From assembly GCA_022457155.1 (NCBI GenBank), contig JAJGOT010000433.1, forward strand, positions 654,501 through 718,500: a DNA stretch of 64,000 nucleotides. The letters run 5' to 3'. The stretch's first letter is position 1, and every line of letters starts with the position of its first letter. The DNA comes from Cladopsammia gracilis. Taxonomy: Eukaryota > Cnidaria > Anthozoa > Scleractinia > Dendrophylliidae. Positions 1 to 10,441 of the stretch are shown here, one piece after another. The translations under genes were made by a program, and so were the position numbers. The notes below the pieces were generated by a model. It was not told the origin of the DNA, did no database searches, and saw only the letters and a list, made by a program, of their open reading frames with translations.

Positions 1-369
1 TAGTAGAAAAAAATATGCTTAAATTACTCAGCTGGTGAACTTTTTGAAGACAATGAATTCGACGGAGAAAGTTTTCAAAAACGATAAGATGGCTTTTTTG
101 ACCTATTGCACTAAAATGATGTTTGTTTGGTGTGAGGAAAGATTATTTTTTAATCCGTTATATAAATAACAAATATATAGACAACTGACGTGTTTTGCGG
201 TTCGTTTAGGAGATTAACGCCTTTCAGATTCTCCAGAAGACCCGTGCGGTCGTGTTTCTCATAGGAACTTCTCAAGATTCATGCTGGTAAACAAGGAATC
301 ATTTCAACGCTTGCGTGCCGTAAGTGTTTATGTCGTTTATGGGTAATATTTACAATAACAATTTTAACT

Positions 370-383
370 GTTACCATGGTAAC
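370..383. promoter_or_regulatory. Perfect palindromic X-box-like motif (RFX type)
   Basis: The 14-mer GTTACCATGGTAAC is a perfect inverted repeat and fits the X-box consensus GTNRCC-(0-3 nt)-RGYAAC bound by RFX factors. No promoter or first exon is evident beside it, so a regulatory role is inference. A close variant pair lies in a hairpin at 48154-48187. Confidence 0.3.
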
Positions 384-779
384 TGACGAGGTCCAGACGG
401 CTGTCCCAGATTTTGCCGACTTATGAAGTCTGGGCTGGTAGGGGACAAATAGGGACAATGGGGAGCGTTTCTATTTTCCCGTCACGTCCCAGATCTGGAA
501 CGGCCGGGAACAGCAAAATCCTCATTCGTCTGGGATTTTTCCGACATATCATTGTGAAAACCAGGCCTGGAGCAAATCGCTTTGAGCAAATGGACTCGCT
601 CTAAAACCGATGTTCAATGCACGGACAATTTTCACGACAATTTTTAACGCAACATCGCTTTAAAAATCGCGCAGTGTAACGCAAAAAGAGCATCGCTGTA
701 GGGGAAGTTAAACACGAAAATTTGGAATTTTAGTAAATGAATTAATTGTTTTGACTGGCTAACTTAAAAACATTAAAAA

Positions 780-812
780 GCTGACGTTTCGTGCTTTTGC
801 CCCTCATTAAGG
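780..812 (-). ncRNA. Degenerate hammerhead-like motif (Penelope relic)
   Basis: On the minus strand, a TTAATGA box precedes a short GC-rich arm, an AAAA loop, and the block CGAAACGTCAGC. This is the order of a minimal hammerhead ribozyme: CUGANGA, stem II, GAAA, then cleavage-side bases. Two core positions differ from CUGANGA and the stem pairs poorly, so it is probably inactive. Penelope-like elements are known to carry such motifs. No coding part is attached here. Confidence 0.3.
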
Positions 813-2076
813 CGAAGTTACACGGGACCATTCCTAACGCAACATTATAGCATTAAAAGTTGAAACAGTGAACATGTTCCAGCGCGCGGAAATATTTTGT
901 TGCGTTAAAACCATATTAATACCCCTTTTAATATCCATTTTTACGATAGTCTATCTTATTTAGTTTATTTACAGTTTTAATGCCTGACAAAGGACTTTAA
1001 TGTTTGAAAAGAGGTTTTACGTTTTTTATTCAAAGCGAAAGCCGCCGGTATAACCTACATATGTTTATGTCCGCCCCAAGTCAGCACTGAACTTTTCTTT
1101 TCGCTAAAATACTGTTTTTTATTCCCCTTTGAATCTCCGACTGACAAGTATCCTCGTACCCGAGTCTTACTGTTTTTTTACACTAAAATGCGAGAGATCT
1201 GGGTGCGAGAGCTGGGGACTAACCCGCTTCGACATCCTCGTAATATGTGTAACCGTTCCTTTTGACGTAGTTCTTAGGGTCTTGGTGTCTGGTAGCGTCT
1301 TTCAGTTCGCACTGTCTGATTGAGGAGGAGGAGGAACTATGTTGGAAGTTAAAAGCAAGGCAACTGCTGTCAGCTCGGCATTTCTGAGCGCATTGAGTGA
1401 CGTTTATAACCTCGTGTCGAGAACGAGAGTGAAGAAGAAGGGCGTGGCCGATTTCGTTCAGGGTCGTTTGGAATACTCCTACGGATTAAATGAAAAAAAA
1501 ATTCATCATATTGAAGTTTTGATACAAGGGACAAAAGTTTCTTTTTATTGGTCTTGTGCTGGAATACATTACTCAATTTGCATGCGTCTGTGATGACATC
1601 AAAATATGGTAGTACGCATGCGCAGCTCTTACAAGGTCTTCCCTGATTTGCTGAGAAAACAATAGAACAAACAACACAACAATGGACCCTAGCCCTGAAA
1701 ACAATAGAGCTGCGTGATACCCAGGTCCAATAAAATTAGAGGTTGTTGAGAGCTGCTTGGGATCGGGGGGAAAATATGGGCGAGTGGTCACTTACCAGTT
1801 GTTAAAACAACAGAAAAATTCACCAGCGTTGAAAGTGGTCGAAAATCGTAAATTAATATTGATTTTTTTTAACAGGACATGAGTGAAAAACCTTTGCCAT
1901 GGTCCTCGGATTCCAGGCCTGCATTGGAATTAAAACAATTTGGTGTTTGAGGATCCAGGAAGAAAAACCGTTGAATCTCCTCCATTCTCGTCGTAAAAAA
2001 AAACACGAGAACCAATAACAAAATAGCAACTTATGATATTTCACAGAAAGATATTTCACAGAGGGAACTGGGGCCG

Positions 2077-2628
2077 GATTCACGAAGCCCTTCTAAGTTA
2101 AGACATGGGAGAGCAGGGATGGCGCAGTGGTGAGAGTACTCGCCTTCCACCAATGTGGCCCGGGTTCGATTCCCGGCCCGGCGTCATATGTGGGTTGAGT
2201 TTGTTGTTGGTTCTCTCCTTGATCCGAGAGGTTTTTCTCCGGTTTTCCCCTCTCCTCAAAAACCAACACTTCCAAATTCCAATTAAATCTGGAAAGTGTC
2301 CACAATTAGCACTCGCGTGCTAAATACTTTGACACTTAAATAAATAGCAAAGCGCACAAATGACGTCAGTACTCATGTTTGTCTGAGTTTATAATTTATT
2401 CTTGTTTATTCTTGCATTTCTGACAATAGAAATTCGTTATTAGGAATCCCCTGAGAGTCACTTTTGGTTTGTTTGTCTGAGTTTTAGTTCTATAAATAGT
2501 AATTGTGCGCTTCGCTATTGATTTAATTAAATTGATTTGATCTCCTAAGTATTGTCATTCCAACAATAGGCTCTTGTTAAGAAACAATACTTAGGATATG
2601 TCTTAACTTATAAGGGCGCCGTGAAACC
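2077..2628. mobile_element. MITE with ~30 bp terminal inverted repeats
   Basis: The left end (about 2077-2106, GATTCACGAAGCCC then TAAGTTAAGACAT) is matched in reverse complement by 2598-2628 at roughly 27 of 31 positions. No transposase reading frame lies between the ends, so this is a non-autonomous DNA element of about 550 bp. It contains a SINE (2112-2347) and an internal inverted pair (ATAGCAAAGCGCACA near 2344 against the reverse complement near 2500), so more than one insertion is nested here. I could not define the target duplication. Confidence 0.6.
2112..2347 (+). mobile_element. tRNA-derived SINE
   Basis: The head carries RNA polymerase III promoter boxes: an A box in TGGCGCAGTGG (about 2118-2128) and a B box GGTTCGATTCC (about 2162-2172). 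A body rich in CTCTCC/TTTTCTCCGG follows, then a tail of short ACTTAAATAAATA repeats. The tRNA-like part lacks a convincing acceptor stem and runs straight into unrelated sequence, which separates it from a true tRNA gene. It sits just inside the left end of a MITE. Confidence 0.7.
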
Positions 2629-2654
2629 CTAGTGGACATTAAGTGTTTATAAAA

Positions 2655-3269
2655 TTATGGCAACAGACCAGGTTCTCCTTTATTACAGTGGATAACCCAG
2701 TCAAGATAAACATTCAACAAACCATTTTGCGGCTGTTCGTGTTTTACTGAAGCATCCGACACTCTGCGCCTGCAGTACACTTCTTCGTGTTTCCCCTTGT
2801 CAGCCGTCCATATCCAAAAAGCCTTGTCACTGATTTCAGCCATTTTACCCCAGTAAGTCCATCCGCGATTCGGAAAGTATTCAACGGCCTGGGGCCAGCG
2901 GCGATCATCAAAAAAGACCTTTTTCCAATAATTTTTTAAACGACGTCTACTTCTTCCTCGCCCCATGCACTTCCACCTAGTATCCGTTACTAAGCCGTTG
3001 TCAAAGCTTCCCAGGATCCCCGCCTCACCGTCAAGATTAAGACATCTCACTGCAAGAACACGCGCTCCCGGATTAAGCGTCAAAGGCACCACCTTCTTCC
3101 TGATTCCCTTGTTGCTTCCCGCAAACTTGCCGTTGATGTAAACTGTCATGTTTTGGTCGCACGCGAGAGAAGCTGTAAGCGTTCTGGTTGTTTTAGCTGC
3201 AGAAAAATCAGGATGAGGGTGAAAAGAAACAGCTTTAACAGTATACCACTGGTATAAAACATATGACAT
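2655..3269 (-). CDS. Galactose-binding-like domain protein, possibly partial
   Basis: A 204-codon open frame beginning at ATG on the minus strand. It reads as one folded unit. A beta-sandwich-like N-terminal half holds MTVYINGKFAGSN (residues ~41-53) and VLAVRCLNLDGEAGILGSF (~71-89). Then comes LVTDTRWKC, a basic linker, and a C-terminal half with VFFDDRRWPQAV, FWIWTADKGK and VYCRRR. This pattern (FDD..W..A, then WIWT, then an aromatic-CR end) resembles the galactose-binding-like module of alpha-rhamnosidase-type and invertebrate surface or secreted proteins. That assignment is from general resemblance. There is no signal peptide or membrane segment, so upstream exons at higher coordinates may be missing, or this is a single-exon copy. 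An in-frame TGA lies five codons before the ATG. The stop is 27 bp from a MITE end, so the normal 3' end may be displaced. Confidence 0.55.
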   Translation of the reverse strand: MSYVLYQWYTVKAVSFHPHPDFSAAKTTRTLTASLACDQNMTVYINGKFAGSNKGIRKKVVPLTLNPGARVLAVRCLNLDGEAGILGSFDNGLVTDTRWKCMGRGRSRRRLKNYWKKVFFDDRRWPQAVEYFPNRGWTYWGKMAEISDKAFWIWTADKGKHEEVYCRRRVSDASVKHEQPQNGLLNVYLDWVIHCNKGEPGLLP

Positions 3270-3612
3270 AATTGTGCTCCTTCAGGGTTTGAAAAATTTA
3301 AAACCATGCAGTTACATTTTTAGTTTCCTTTGTCTCAGATTCATTATCATATTTTGAGACAAAAAGAAAAAAACATAACAAAAATCAAACTGGTTGAACC
3401 ACAACATATCCAACAAGCAAGACTGTTTGGCCAGGGCCTTGTCATTGGTAGACGCAAGTTACAAAAAAGTTATCATGCGTTCATTTGCGTCTATTCGCTT
3501 TTGATGGCCAAACGGAAAAAGACTTGCGCCCACAAATTTGAGCTCCTACAAAGTGATTGCAAGTCAGGACCGGAATACATCGCAAGTCAGGATCGCAATC
3601 CATTCCAGGCGT

Positions 3613-3845
3613 GCGTTTCTCGAAAGTCCTGGAAACTTTCGGGCCCGAAAAGCTATGTTATGTGCAAAATGTTTACTTACAAAGATTCGGTTTCTGTTAA
3701 TTTTGAGATCTAGGCATTAAAATCTAACGTTTACTACACGAGCTGGACTGGCTTGCTGGCTAGAAATTTTAACGCCATTCGTTAGAAACTGAATTTAAAA
3801 GATAGCTTTCGGGCCCGAAAAGTTTTCGGGACTTTCGAGAAACGC
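3613..3845. mobile_element. MITE with ~40 bp terminal inverted repeats
   Basis: Both ends carry GCGTTTCTCGAAAGTCC followed by a TTTCGGGCCCGAAA palindrome, in opposite orientation. The 233-bp element has no coding capacity. An open frame crossing its left end (3330-3713) starts at a non-ATG codon and is a by-product. Confidence 0.65.
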
Positions 3846-5009
3846 TCGCTTGCACTCGCGAAATTTACGTTAGAGAACTGCACTTCCGAACTCGAATTCT
3901 ATCTTTTGAAATGGCAGGAGACCCATGCCTTAATTCACTTGAGAAAGATCCGTTTTCTGATTTTTACTTAATAAAGATGTTCTGTTACATTAAAGGGTGC
4001 GATATTGTTGTAAAATAAACAAAATATTAACAAACAGTCGATCGACTTGTTTCTTTTCTGCTTTCAGTTAGATTTTTCTCAAGTTTAGTTTATTAGGCAT
4101 CTCTAAGAATATAGTTGCCTAAAGGTGTATCAATGCAAGCGGACGATATCCAGGGATATCACATTCTAAATTAAACTTCATTAATAGCTTACCGTTACAT
4201 CGTATGTAACTCAACAGGATTCCACCCAGTGTACACAAAATGATTTTCTTTACGAACGAAGTCATTTTAAAAGGCGACATTTTATGATATTCTTCTTTCC
4301 AACCTATATAATAACGGTCTTCGTTGAAGTTGCTGTGCTAGCTTCGAATTCTAACAACTCGTTTATTTTCGGATGCGAGAGCTGTACTTTCTATTTGCAA
4401 CAATACTTAGTTTTTTTATTTATTTTATCGTGAAAATGAGTTACCTGGCATAATTATATTAAAGATAAAGTTTACTTGTCTTCTACCATCAACAGTAGCT
4501 ATTGGCTTAAGTCAAACAATTCTGCCACCTTCTGTCTGTCAGAATTGATGAATATCATTATTGTTTGTGTTCAAAAATAGAAAAAGAATATTCTTGAAAG
4601 CTAAGCTAAAATCATGTATAACTGCAAATACACAGTGCTTTATGCCCATCTAGATCTACTCAGGAAAAAATACATTTTTTTTGCGTAAACGGTAGAGTAA
4701 ACGTTCTTCTTAATGTTGTCATTTTATTATTTTTTGTACTGAACGTTGTATTTTTCATTCTTTGAACCATTTATTTATGCAGCTGGAAAAATGGTGAGAA
4801 AAATTTTCAAAGACAAATTTGGTATTTCAATAGAACAATGACGATCAGCTCAAAACGGCTTTTGGAAACGGTAAACACTTAACAAAAATTAATGTTTTAT
4901 GCATGAAGTCCTCATTTTCTCATAAATACTAGGTTATGTGGCGGCCGCTTGGCAGGGAAGTCGCGAAAATGACCTTTCAAACACGTTCGAAATTGTATCA
5001 TATAAACTT
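3846..5009. other. AT-rich non-coding stretch
   Basis: No open frame, splice-flanked exon or repeat structure stood out. Long A/T runs and frequent stops in all frames argue against coding sequence. Confidence 0.4.
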
Positions 5010-5150
5010 TTGTTCTTAGGCCATCGTAACTTGGTAAGAAATTAATAAAACACAAACAGCGGTGATAAACATGGTAAACCAACGCATTTTTATAAAAACT
5101 TGACGTTTCGTATGCTAAGCGACATACATTTTCAAAAGTAATAAGTCAGA
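5010..5150 (-). mobile_element. 3'-end fragment of a Penelope-like element
   Basis: Reading the minus strand, this matches the 3' terminus of the Penelope-like insertion at 59313-60638: shared blocks include CATACGAAACGTCAAG, TTTTTAT, GTTTATCACCG and GGCCATCG. The hairpin arm pair GTATG/CATAC is conserved between the copies, but the loop differs (TCGCTTAG here, TAGTAG there). That suggests the stem matters or did matter. No GIY-YIG coding part remains. Confidence 0.6.
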
Positions 5151-5199
5151 AAGTTACACCAAAGTTTTTCCGATCCAGAGCCGAACCAAAGTGTTTCTT

Positions 5200-6200
5200 G
5201 CTTACTTTATTATTGTTTTTTAATTATTTTGTGTTCCCTCGTTCAGTTTAGTAACTGCGTATAGTTCACTTTTGCAGGACAATGAAGATAATAATGAAAT
5301 TATGCAAACGCCCACAAGCCACAAGACCAAATATTAAACCAACTGAAAGCAATGGGTCACAAGAAACATCTCCACGATCCCGCAGTATGGCCAATACCTT
5401 ACGCATGCGCACAGCCATATCACCGTGGCAGCCATGGACAGCTAATGCAGAGTTAAATTCTCATTATAGTATTTCCTTATGCCAATATTAAAATGTATAT
5501 TCATGATTAGCGATGAATGCAAAACTTGAACATAATGTTTATTTAAGACAGCATCAAATATATTGTGTAAGTTAACGTACAAAGTTCAAATCACGATTCG
5601 CTCGTGTGGGGTGGAGATTGGGTAGGGGTTATACACTTTAACTGCGATACAACCAAGGTTCTAACTTAATAACTTTTTATTTCGTGTTCCCTTTTTCGGT
5701 TTGTAACAAGGCCGTAAATAGTTCATTTTTGCAAATATTAAAACGCCTACAAGTCACAAGACTAATGCGGGGTTTAATTTTCATTAAAGTATTTCAATAT
5801 GCCAATATTAACCATGACTGAAAAACTTGAAAATAACGTTTATTTAAGAAAGCATCAAATAACGTAGATAGTTAAAATCACGATTCGCACATGTGGGTGG
5901 GGATTGGTGAGGGGGTTATATACGCTTTGGCTGAGATACACCCGTGATTCTTACTAATAACCTTTTTTTATTTCGTGTTCTCTTTTTCGGTTTGTAACCG
6001 TGTATAGTTCATTTTTGCAAATATTTAAACGCCTACAAGCCACAAGACTAGTGCGGGGTTAAAATGCAATAAAGTATTTCTCATTAAAGTATTTCCTTAT
6101 GCCAATATAAACCATGACTGCCAAACTAGAAACAATAAATATACTTATAATTAAATCGTTTATTTAATAAAGCGTCAACAATCGATGAATGAAATATATA
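5200..6200 (+). repeat. Three diverged tandem copies of a ~290 bp unit
   Basis: The sequence around TAGTTCATTTTTGCAAATATT recurs at about 5264, 5721 and 6007. Each copy is preceded by a TTTCGTGTTCCCTTTTTCGG-like block and followed by CCACAAGAC and TTCCTTATGCCAATAT blocks. Copies 2 and 3 are 286 bp apart, while copy 1 has about 170 bp of extra sequence. Copy 1 alone has a splice-acceptor-like TTTTGCAG followed by a short open stretch from 5279, which the other copies lack. I see no gene that uses it. Confidence 0.55.
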
Positions 6201-7113
6201 AACTAACGTCATACAAAGCGGAATGGGTTCTCATAAAGATCAGCTCGTGAGAAAAATAATTCTAAAAACCGCAAATTGAAACATCCGATGCGATACGAGT
6301 TTAGCATAGCCATAGCAACATCAATTTTGTTATGAGTAAACTTGGCTTGTGTTGTGGAGACAGAACAACAAACAGTGTAAGTAGAAGAATTAATAAAGAA
6401 TAGCACTAAAATCTATATTGTGAAAATAACGTCCTTTAAACGCCCACTCCGATTGGTTAAAAACTTAAAAGTTGTGTTTCTATTTAAAGTCACGGCTAAA
6501 CAAGCAAACAGTTTCATCCGAACCATGTTGAAAGAACATTTTGTATTTTTTCACCAACATTTTGCGTTACGAACAAATCTTTGATGGTTTAGCCGCCTGA
6601 AAATAAAGAGCTCCGCGAGCGGGACAACAGAGCCAATCACAAAGTTGCGTGTATATTGTCATGCAGAGGAGGGGTACCCATGGGAAGGGTTTCAGGTGTT
6701 CCCAGAACCCCCCTTTTCGAGAAAGATTAATGACAACCGTAACCTTTTATTCATTTTCATCATTGCGTCATTTACTATAACTTCCAGAATCCTTCAGTTT
6801 TTTGTTTTCTCGTGTTTTTAAAATTAGGGATATTGTTATTTTTAAAAGCTCCATTGGGATTTTAAAATTTAAAGAAGAATGGAAAAAACCAAAATGAACT
6901 CTGCGGGTTGTTGTAGTAAAATGACGCCATTGCGTAAATCGCCTGTTTCTTATAATCCCAGTTGTACAGTCAGCCTTGCTTTATTAGTTACTTCGTATTT
7001 ATATCAAATTTACTGACTGCTAGATCCACCAGGATCTGACGCCCTTGCATTGTCCGTTGGCCCTTGCAGATATTTCCGAAGTGTTCACTTTGTTTGCAAT
7101 TTGGTTAAAAAAA
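6201..7113. other. Non-coding stretch holding a candidate 3' UTR
   Basis: No exon candidate seen on the plus strand. The upper part is the likely 3' untranslated region of the minus-strand gene ending at 7114. An open frame at 6209-6406 (minus) has no domain and is probably chance. Confidence 0.35.
6980..6985 (-). terminator. Poly(A) signal for the small minus-strand gene
   Basis: TTTATT on the plus strand reads AATAAA on the minus strand, about 130 nt beyond the proposed stop codon at 7114-7116. Its position fits normal vertebrate and invertebrate 3' ends, but hexamers are frequent in AT-rich DNA. Confidence 0.35.
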
Positions 7114-7651
7114 TCATGACATTCGGGGCGCATGTATCGCTTGCCAGTTGCGCCATCGTTTGCTCAAAAAGAGATTGAGCTCTCGAGAACTTTCTTCAAC
7201 TCTCGCCTCGATGTACTGCCTGTTCAACTCTTGTCGCCTCCCGTTAAATCTTGTCAGGTTTCGTTCTGGTTTTATTGCGGCATTAAAATCAATTGCGCAA
7301 CCTGCGAGCGCTGCGTCCTTGAACCACTTCCTGCAAATATACCGACCACTTTGAGAGCCTTGAGCTTAGCTTCACCATATCCACTCACAGGTGGTTAAAC
7401 GTTACCAAAGCAAAGAGCTTCAAATCACACTAATCAACAAAATCCACTCAGTTCTTCCGAGTTCACTTGATCATTTACCGCAATTGAATGTGGTAAGCAA
7501 ATCAAGTTAGATCACCCACAAATTATCACAACGATCTCTGTGACGGAAATGCCCCGATAGCCGCCGGTGATGACGCTCGGATATTACTCGTGTGGTCGGG
7601 AAATAATCGAATCTTTTCACGCTGTCGCCGACGCAGTGGGACGGTTTCCAT
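7114..7651 (-). CDS. Predicted small two-exon protein, unknown function
   Basis: The proposed joined exons are 7651-7530 (ATG, 40 codons plus two bases, then donor GTGATA) and 7330-7114 (acceptor TATATTTGCAG, one base, 71 codons, TGA). The phases fit and give about 112 residues. The first exon reads METVPLRRRQREKIRLFP and is basic. The second contains KWFKDAALAGCAIDFN near its start, then a charged, probably helical region with LNRQYIEARVEESSRELN and a basic aromatic end, KRWRNWQ. Amino-acid composition is protein-like with no low complexity, and an AATAAA follows at 6985-6980. An X-box-like palindrome, GTTTCTATGGAAAC, overlaps the start codon. I do not recognise the family. There is no signal peptide or transmembrane segment, so a nuclear or cytosolic location is likely. 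The donor is not the strongest form, and an alternative one base-step upstream keeps the same phase. Confidence 0.45.
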
Positions 7652-9103
7652 AGAAACAAAACTAAATTTTCTTATCTGTAAAATCAGTTTAAAAGCTTCC
7701 TGTTTCGGTTCCGCTTCAAATATTAGTTGGAAAAATGACTGATAACTGGTCATTTTGCAATAAAATCAAACGTGTGGTGTAAATAGCGCGAATAACGAAA
7801 AACAGTTTCTTTTATTTGTACATAGCCCTGATTCTATTCTTCTATAATTAAATTTCCATTCATGCCAACTATATGTTCGCCCTTTCGCGGTCAAGGTAAG
7901 ATTGCAGCGCGATAGCTGTATGTGATAAGAATGGTTGATGCACTTTATCGAGCCCCTATCTTATCAGTCTTTAGAAGTGAGGACAGAATAAACTGATTTA
8001 TATTAGACTACTAACCGGAAAACCCTTACGCGACCCTATATCGCTCTCTTGTGATGAAAATGTTACTTTTTGTCTCATCACTGAAGGACCTATATAGCCA
8101 CAGCTCATTTAACAGCTCATGACGTTATGCGGTTTATTATGTCCTTGAGGTGAACTTTCGAGCAAGTAATTGCTTTTTCCTTATTTTCTAAGAAACCTTA
8201 AGAAGACAAAACAATAGAAGGTATTCTTTGAAAAGCGCCGTAAAATTTATTAGCCGTAAAATTCGCCTTGAATTCATCAATATGTACTAATATTTTATTG
8301 GAGTATTCTAGATTCCCCTCATACAGAGCACAGAATATTCTAGTCGTATGATAAGGTCACGCTAACTTGATACGAAAAATTTTCTTTCTTTATACCAACT
8401 GCACAATGGCTGCAATGATAGTTGAAGCAAAAATTATGCCTGTTGTTGTAAATTATTCGATTTAAACGCTTCACCGACAAGGGATCGGAATATTCAGGGA
8501 AAATATTCGCCACAATCGGATGCGTGACTTGATTGACCCGAAACGTTCTAGAAACGAGTTAGATATCTTGTATCGAAAACTAAGTAACTTTGTAACAAGT
8601 AAACAAATTCGTAACTTCTAGAACAGCGTCCGAAGCCGGCTTATATTTATAAGTCGTGCTGGATAGAAATAAATGGGTATTTTCACGTGTAGCTCTTAAG
8701 TAAGCAAAACCTGTAAAAATTCTAGAAAGAGCGGCTTGTTTAAAAAGCTGTGACCTAAAGAATGATTCATACATAACATATCATTTCAGCAGTTCCGTGT
8801 GGGCGCTCAGACTGAGCACGAAGCGACGTTCCCTTTTTCGTAGCTTTAACTGGTGCATATTTCACTCGCTTTGTGTATTACAAGTGCCGCGAGAGCGTGC
8901 ATGCAAAGCATTGATGACAAGAGAAACTTACGGCTGGTCTAGTTTGCGTTCATCAGCACAATTTCACGATAATTTTTTTCTTTGGTTCAGTTCTGGGTGA
9001 CTAACATCGAGAAAACAATATAGGTCTCGTGTGCTTTGGATAGTTTGATTTATCAGACCGCTCGGCTGCGGCCCACTCACATGAGCATTGCAAGTCACCA
9101 CGG
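7652..9103. other. Non-coding stretch
   Basis: Only short chance frames are seen. It includes one member of a dispersed repeat pair (8566-8640). The last 300 bases, upstream of a candidate first exon at 9104, have more CpG than their surroundings, which would suit a promoter, but no core element is clear. Confidence 0.35.
8566..8640 (+). repeat. Dispersed repeat, partner at 24734-24800
   Basis: TGTATCGAAA, AAGTAACT.TGTAACAA, TAAACAAAT and GTAACTTCT occur in the same order and spacing here and at 24734-24800, at roughly 80 percent identity by eye. No terminal repeats are visible, so it may be a fragment of an unidentified element. Confidence 0.5.
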
Positions 9104-9190
9104 ATGGGAGTGAAAAAAACCATGGAGGACAGCGAACAAGGTGCAACACAGAGTGGAAGTTTAGAAAGCTCACAAGATCGATTTACCAGG
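9104..9190 (+). CDS. Candidate first coding exon (29 codons)
   Basis: ATG starts a frame reading MGVKKTMEDSEQGATQSG and ending SSQDRFTR at a GTTAGT donor in phase 0. The second ATG (CCATGG context) may be the true start. The acidic, serine-rich composition is typical of the disordered N-terminus of a nuclear or cytosolic protein. The following exon is unknown. The open exon at 10301-10441 could belong to the same gene if an acceptor at about 10318 were used, which would keep the frame. Chance cannot be excluded. Confidence 0.3.
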
Positions 9191-10300
9191 GTTAGTATAA
9201 ACAAATCTTTGTTTGCAAAACTATCAAGGTCAATTGAACTAACTTGCTTTTCATACGTACCGGACGCGATTTGGAAACTACGGTTGGAAAATATTTGAGG
9301 CCCATGCAAATGTAATTGCAAAGTTAACTATTTTAATCCTATCATATTAAATGCAGTTAATTAAACTGTTAATGCAACTGTGGATCTGCAAAGGTCGTAG
9401 CAGAATCGCGGAAGACACATGATAAACTGCATAATATTGCATTTCAACGTTTTCGGATCTGAAATACTCCATGTGTTTGATACTTGCCAACATAACCAGG
9501 ATTTTACACTATTTCTTTTTCTAATTGCAAGACAGAAATTATGCCCGTACCTAAATAAAAGCGGTAAATAAATATAAGAATATTTGCAAGACTAACTTTG
9601 TTGTCTAGCTAGAACCACGCGCTTGCGCTCAATGACTGCTATCAGTTGAATGTTTTGGTTCCTTGTACCGTTATTTTGATTACAGTAATTTTCTGACAGT
9701 GTTAAGAATAAGCAAAAGTTGCGCTTATAAGTTACTGTTTTCCGTATTTTTTTATAGAACTCTAATATACACGCAGTATTCTGAGTCATTCAGTGTTATC
9801 GGGGCTCGTTGACAAAGCATACATATTTTGTTTTCCTGGCGGCTCAAGTCGGGCAGGAATGGGAAACAAAGTTAAGTTATCTTTTAACCGTAAACAGGAA
9901 AAAGAAAAACTTGTAAACTTCATTCTATAAGATCCCTGGACTAATCAGTAACAAATAGTCGCTTCTCAGGAAAATGCTGCTAATTATAGCTTTTCTTTTA
10001 ACCCAGCGTGTCATCCAGGGATTAGACTTCAGTGATCTACTCTTCATGAACCTCGTTATCATTAAACGTTTGAATCGATCTTGTTTATTTGAAAGGAGCA
10101 AAATTTAACGCACGTGTGTCAACAAGTACAAGACCTTTTTAAGTATGCTAATTGTGCAATATTTCATTCGCAAAATCTGTAATTTTTTACCCTAATTTAA
10201 TTGGTTTTTGAAAAAATACTATTAACATTTTGCCCCCGAGTCATTTAAGCTGATCTCCCTGTTGTGCAGTTTGAGTCACTAATCTTGATTCCCTCGCTCC

Positions 10301-10441
10301 ATGAATTTGCGATCGAAGGAATTGCGACCAAACGATAGGCCGGATGAACTAAACAGCAAACCGGGGAGACTGAACGGCACTGAGTGTTCCCGGCGATCGC
10401 GAATCGATACGATTAAAACTGAATCAAATAGCGATAAAAAA
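10301..10441 (+). CDS. Candidate coding exon with strong donor
   Basis: The frame begins at ATG with MNLRSKELRPNDRPDEL and ends in SNSDKK at a consensus GTGAGT donor, phase 0, giving 47 codons. A pyrimidine-rich acceptor (CTCCCTGTTGTGCAG, ending 10269) lies just upstream. The ATG frame has stops between that acceptor and the ATG, so this would be either the start exon with a 5' UTR intron, or an internal exon using a later acceptor. The segment is charged with no low complexity and no recognised domain. Confidence 0.3.

Larger units (their letters stand above)
1..2076. other. AT-rich non-coding flank
   Basis: I see no convincing gene here. All reading frames are short, mostly begin at non-ATG codons and show no recognisable domain. 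The stretch holds a perfect RFX-type palindrome at 370-383 and a hammerhead-like relic of a Penelope element at 780-812. From about 813 there is a sequence starting GGCGAAGTTACACGG that looks like the end of a small DNA transposon, but I could not find its partner end. Confidence 0.5.

Noticed and set aside
1853..2083. Minus-strand frame leading to a GTAAGT donor near 1795
   Set aside because: The frame is assembled from an A-run and MITE-adjacent sequence, with no protein-like composition.
2113..2185. Possible tRNA gene
   Set aside because: A and B boxes are present but there is no proper cloverleaf or acceptor stem pairing, and the sequence continues into a SINE body and tail.
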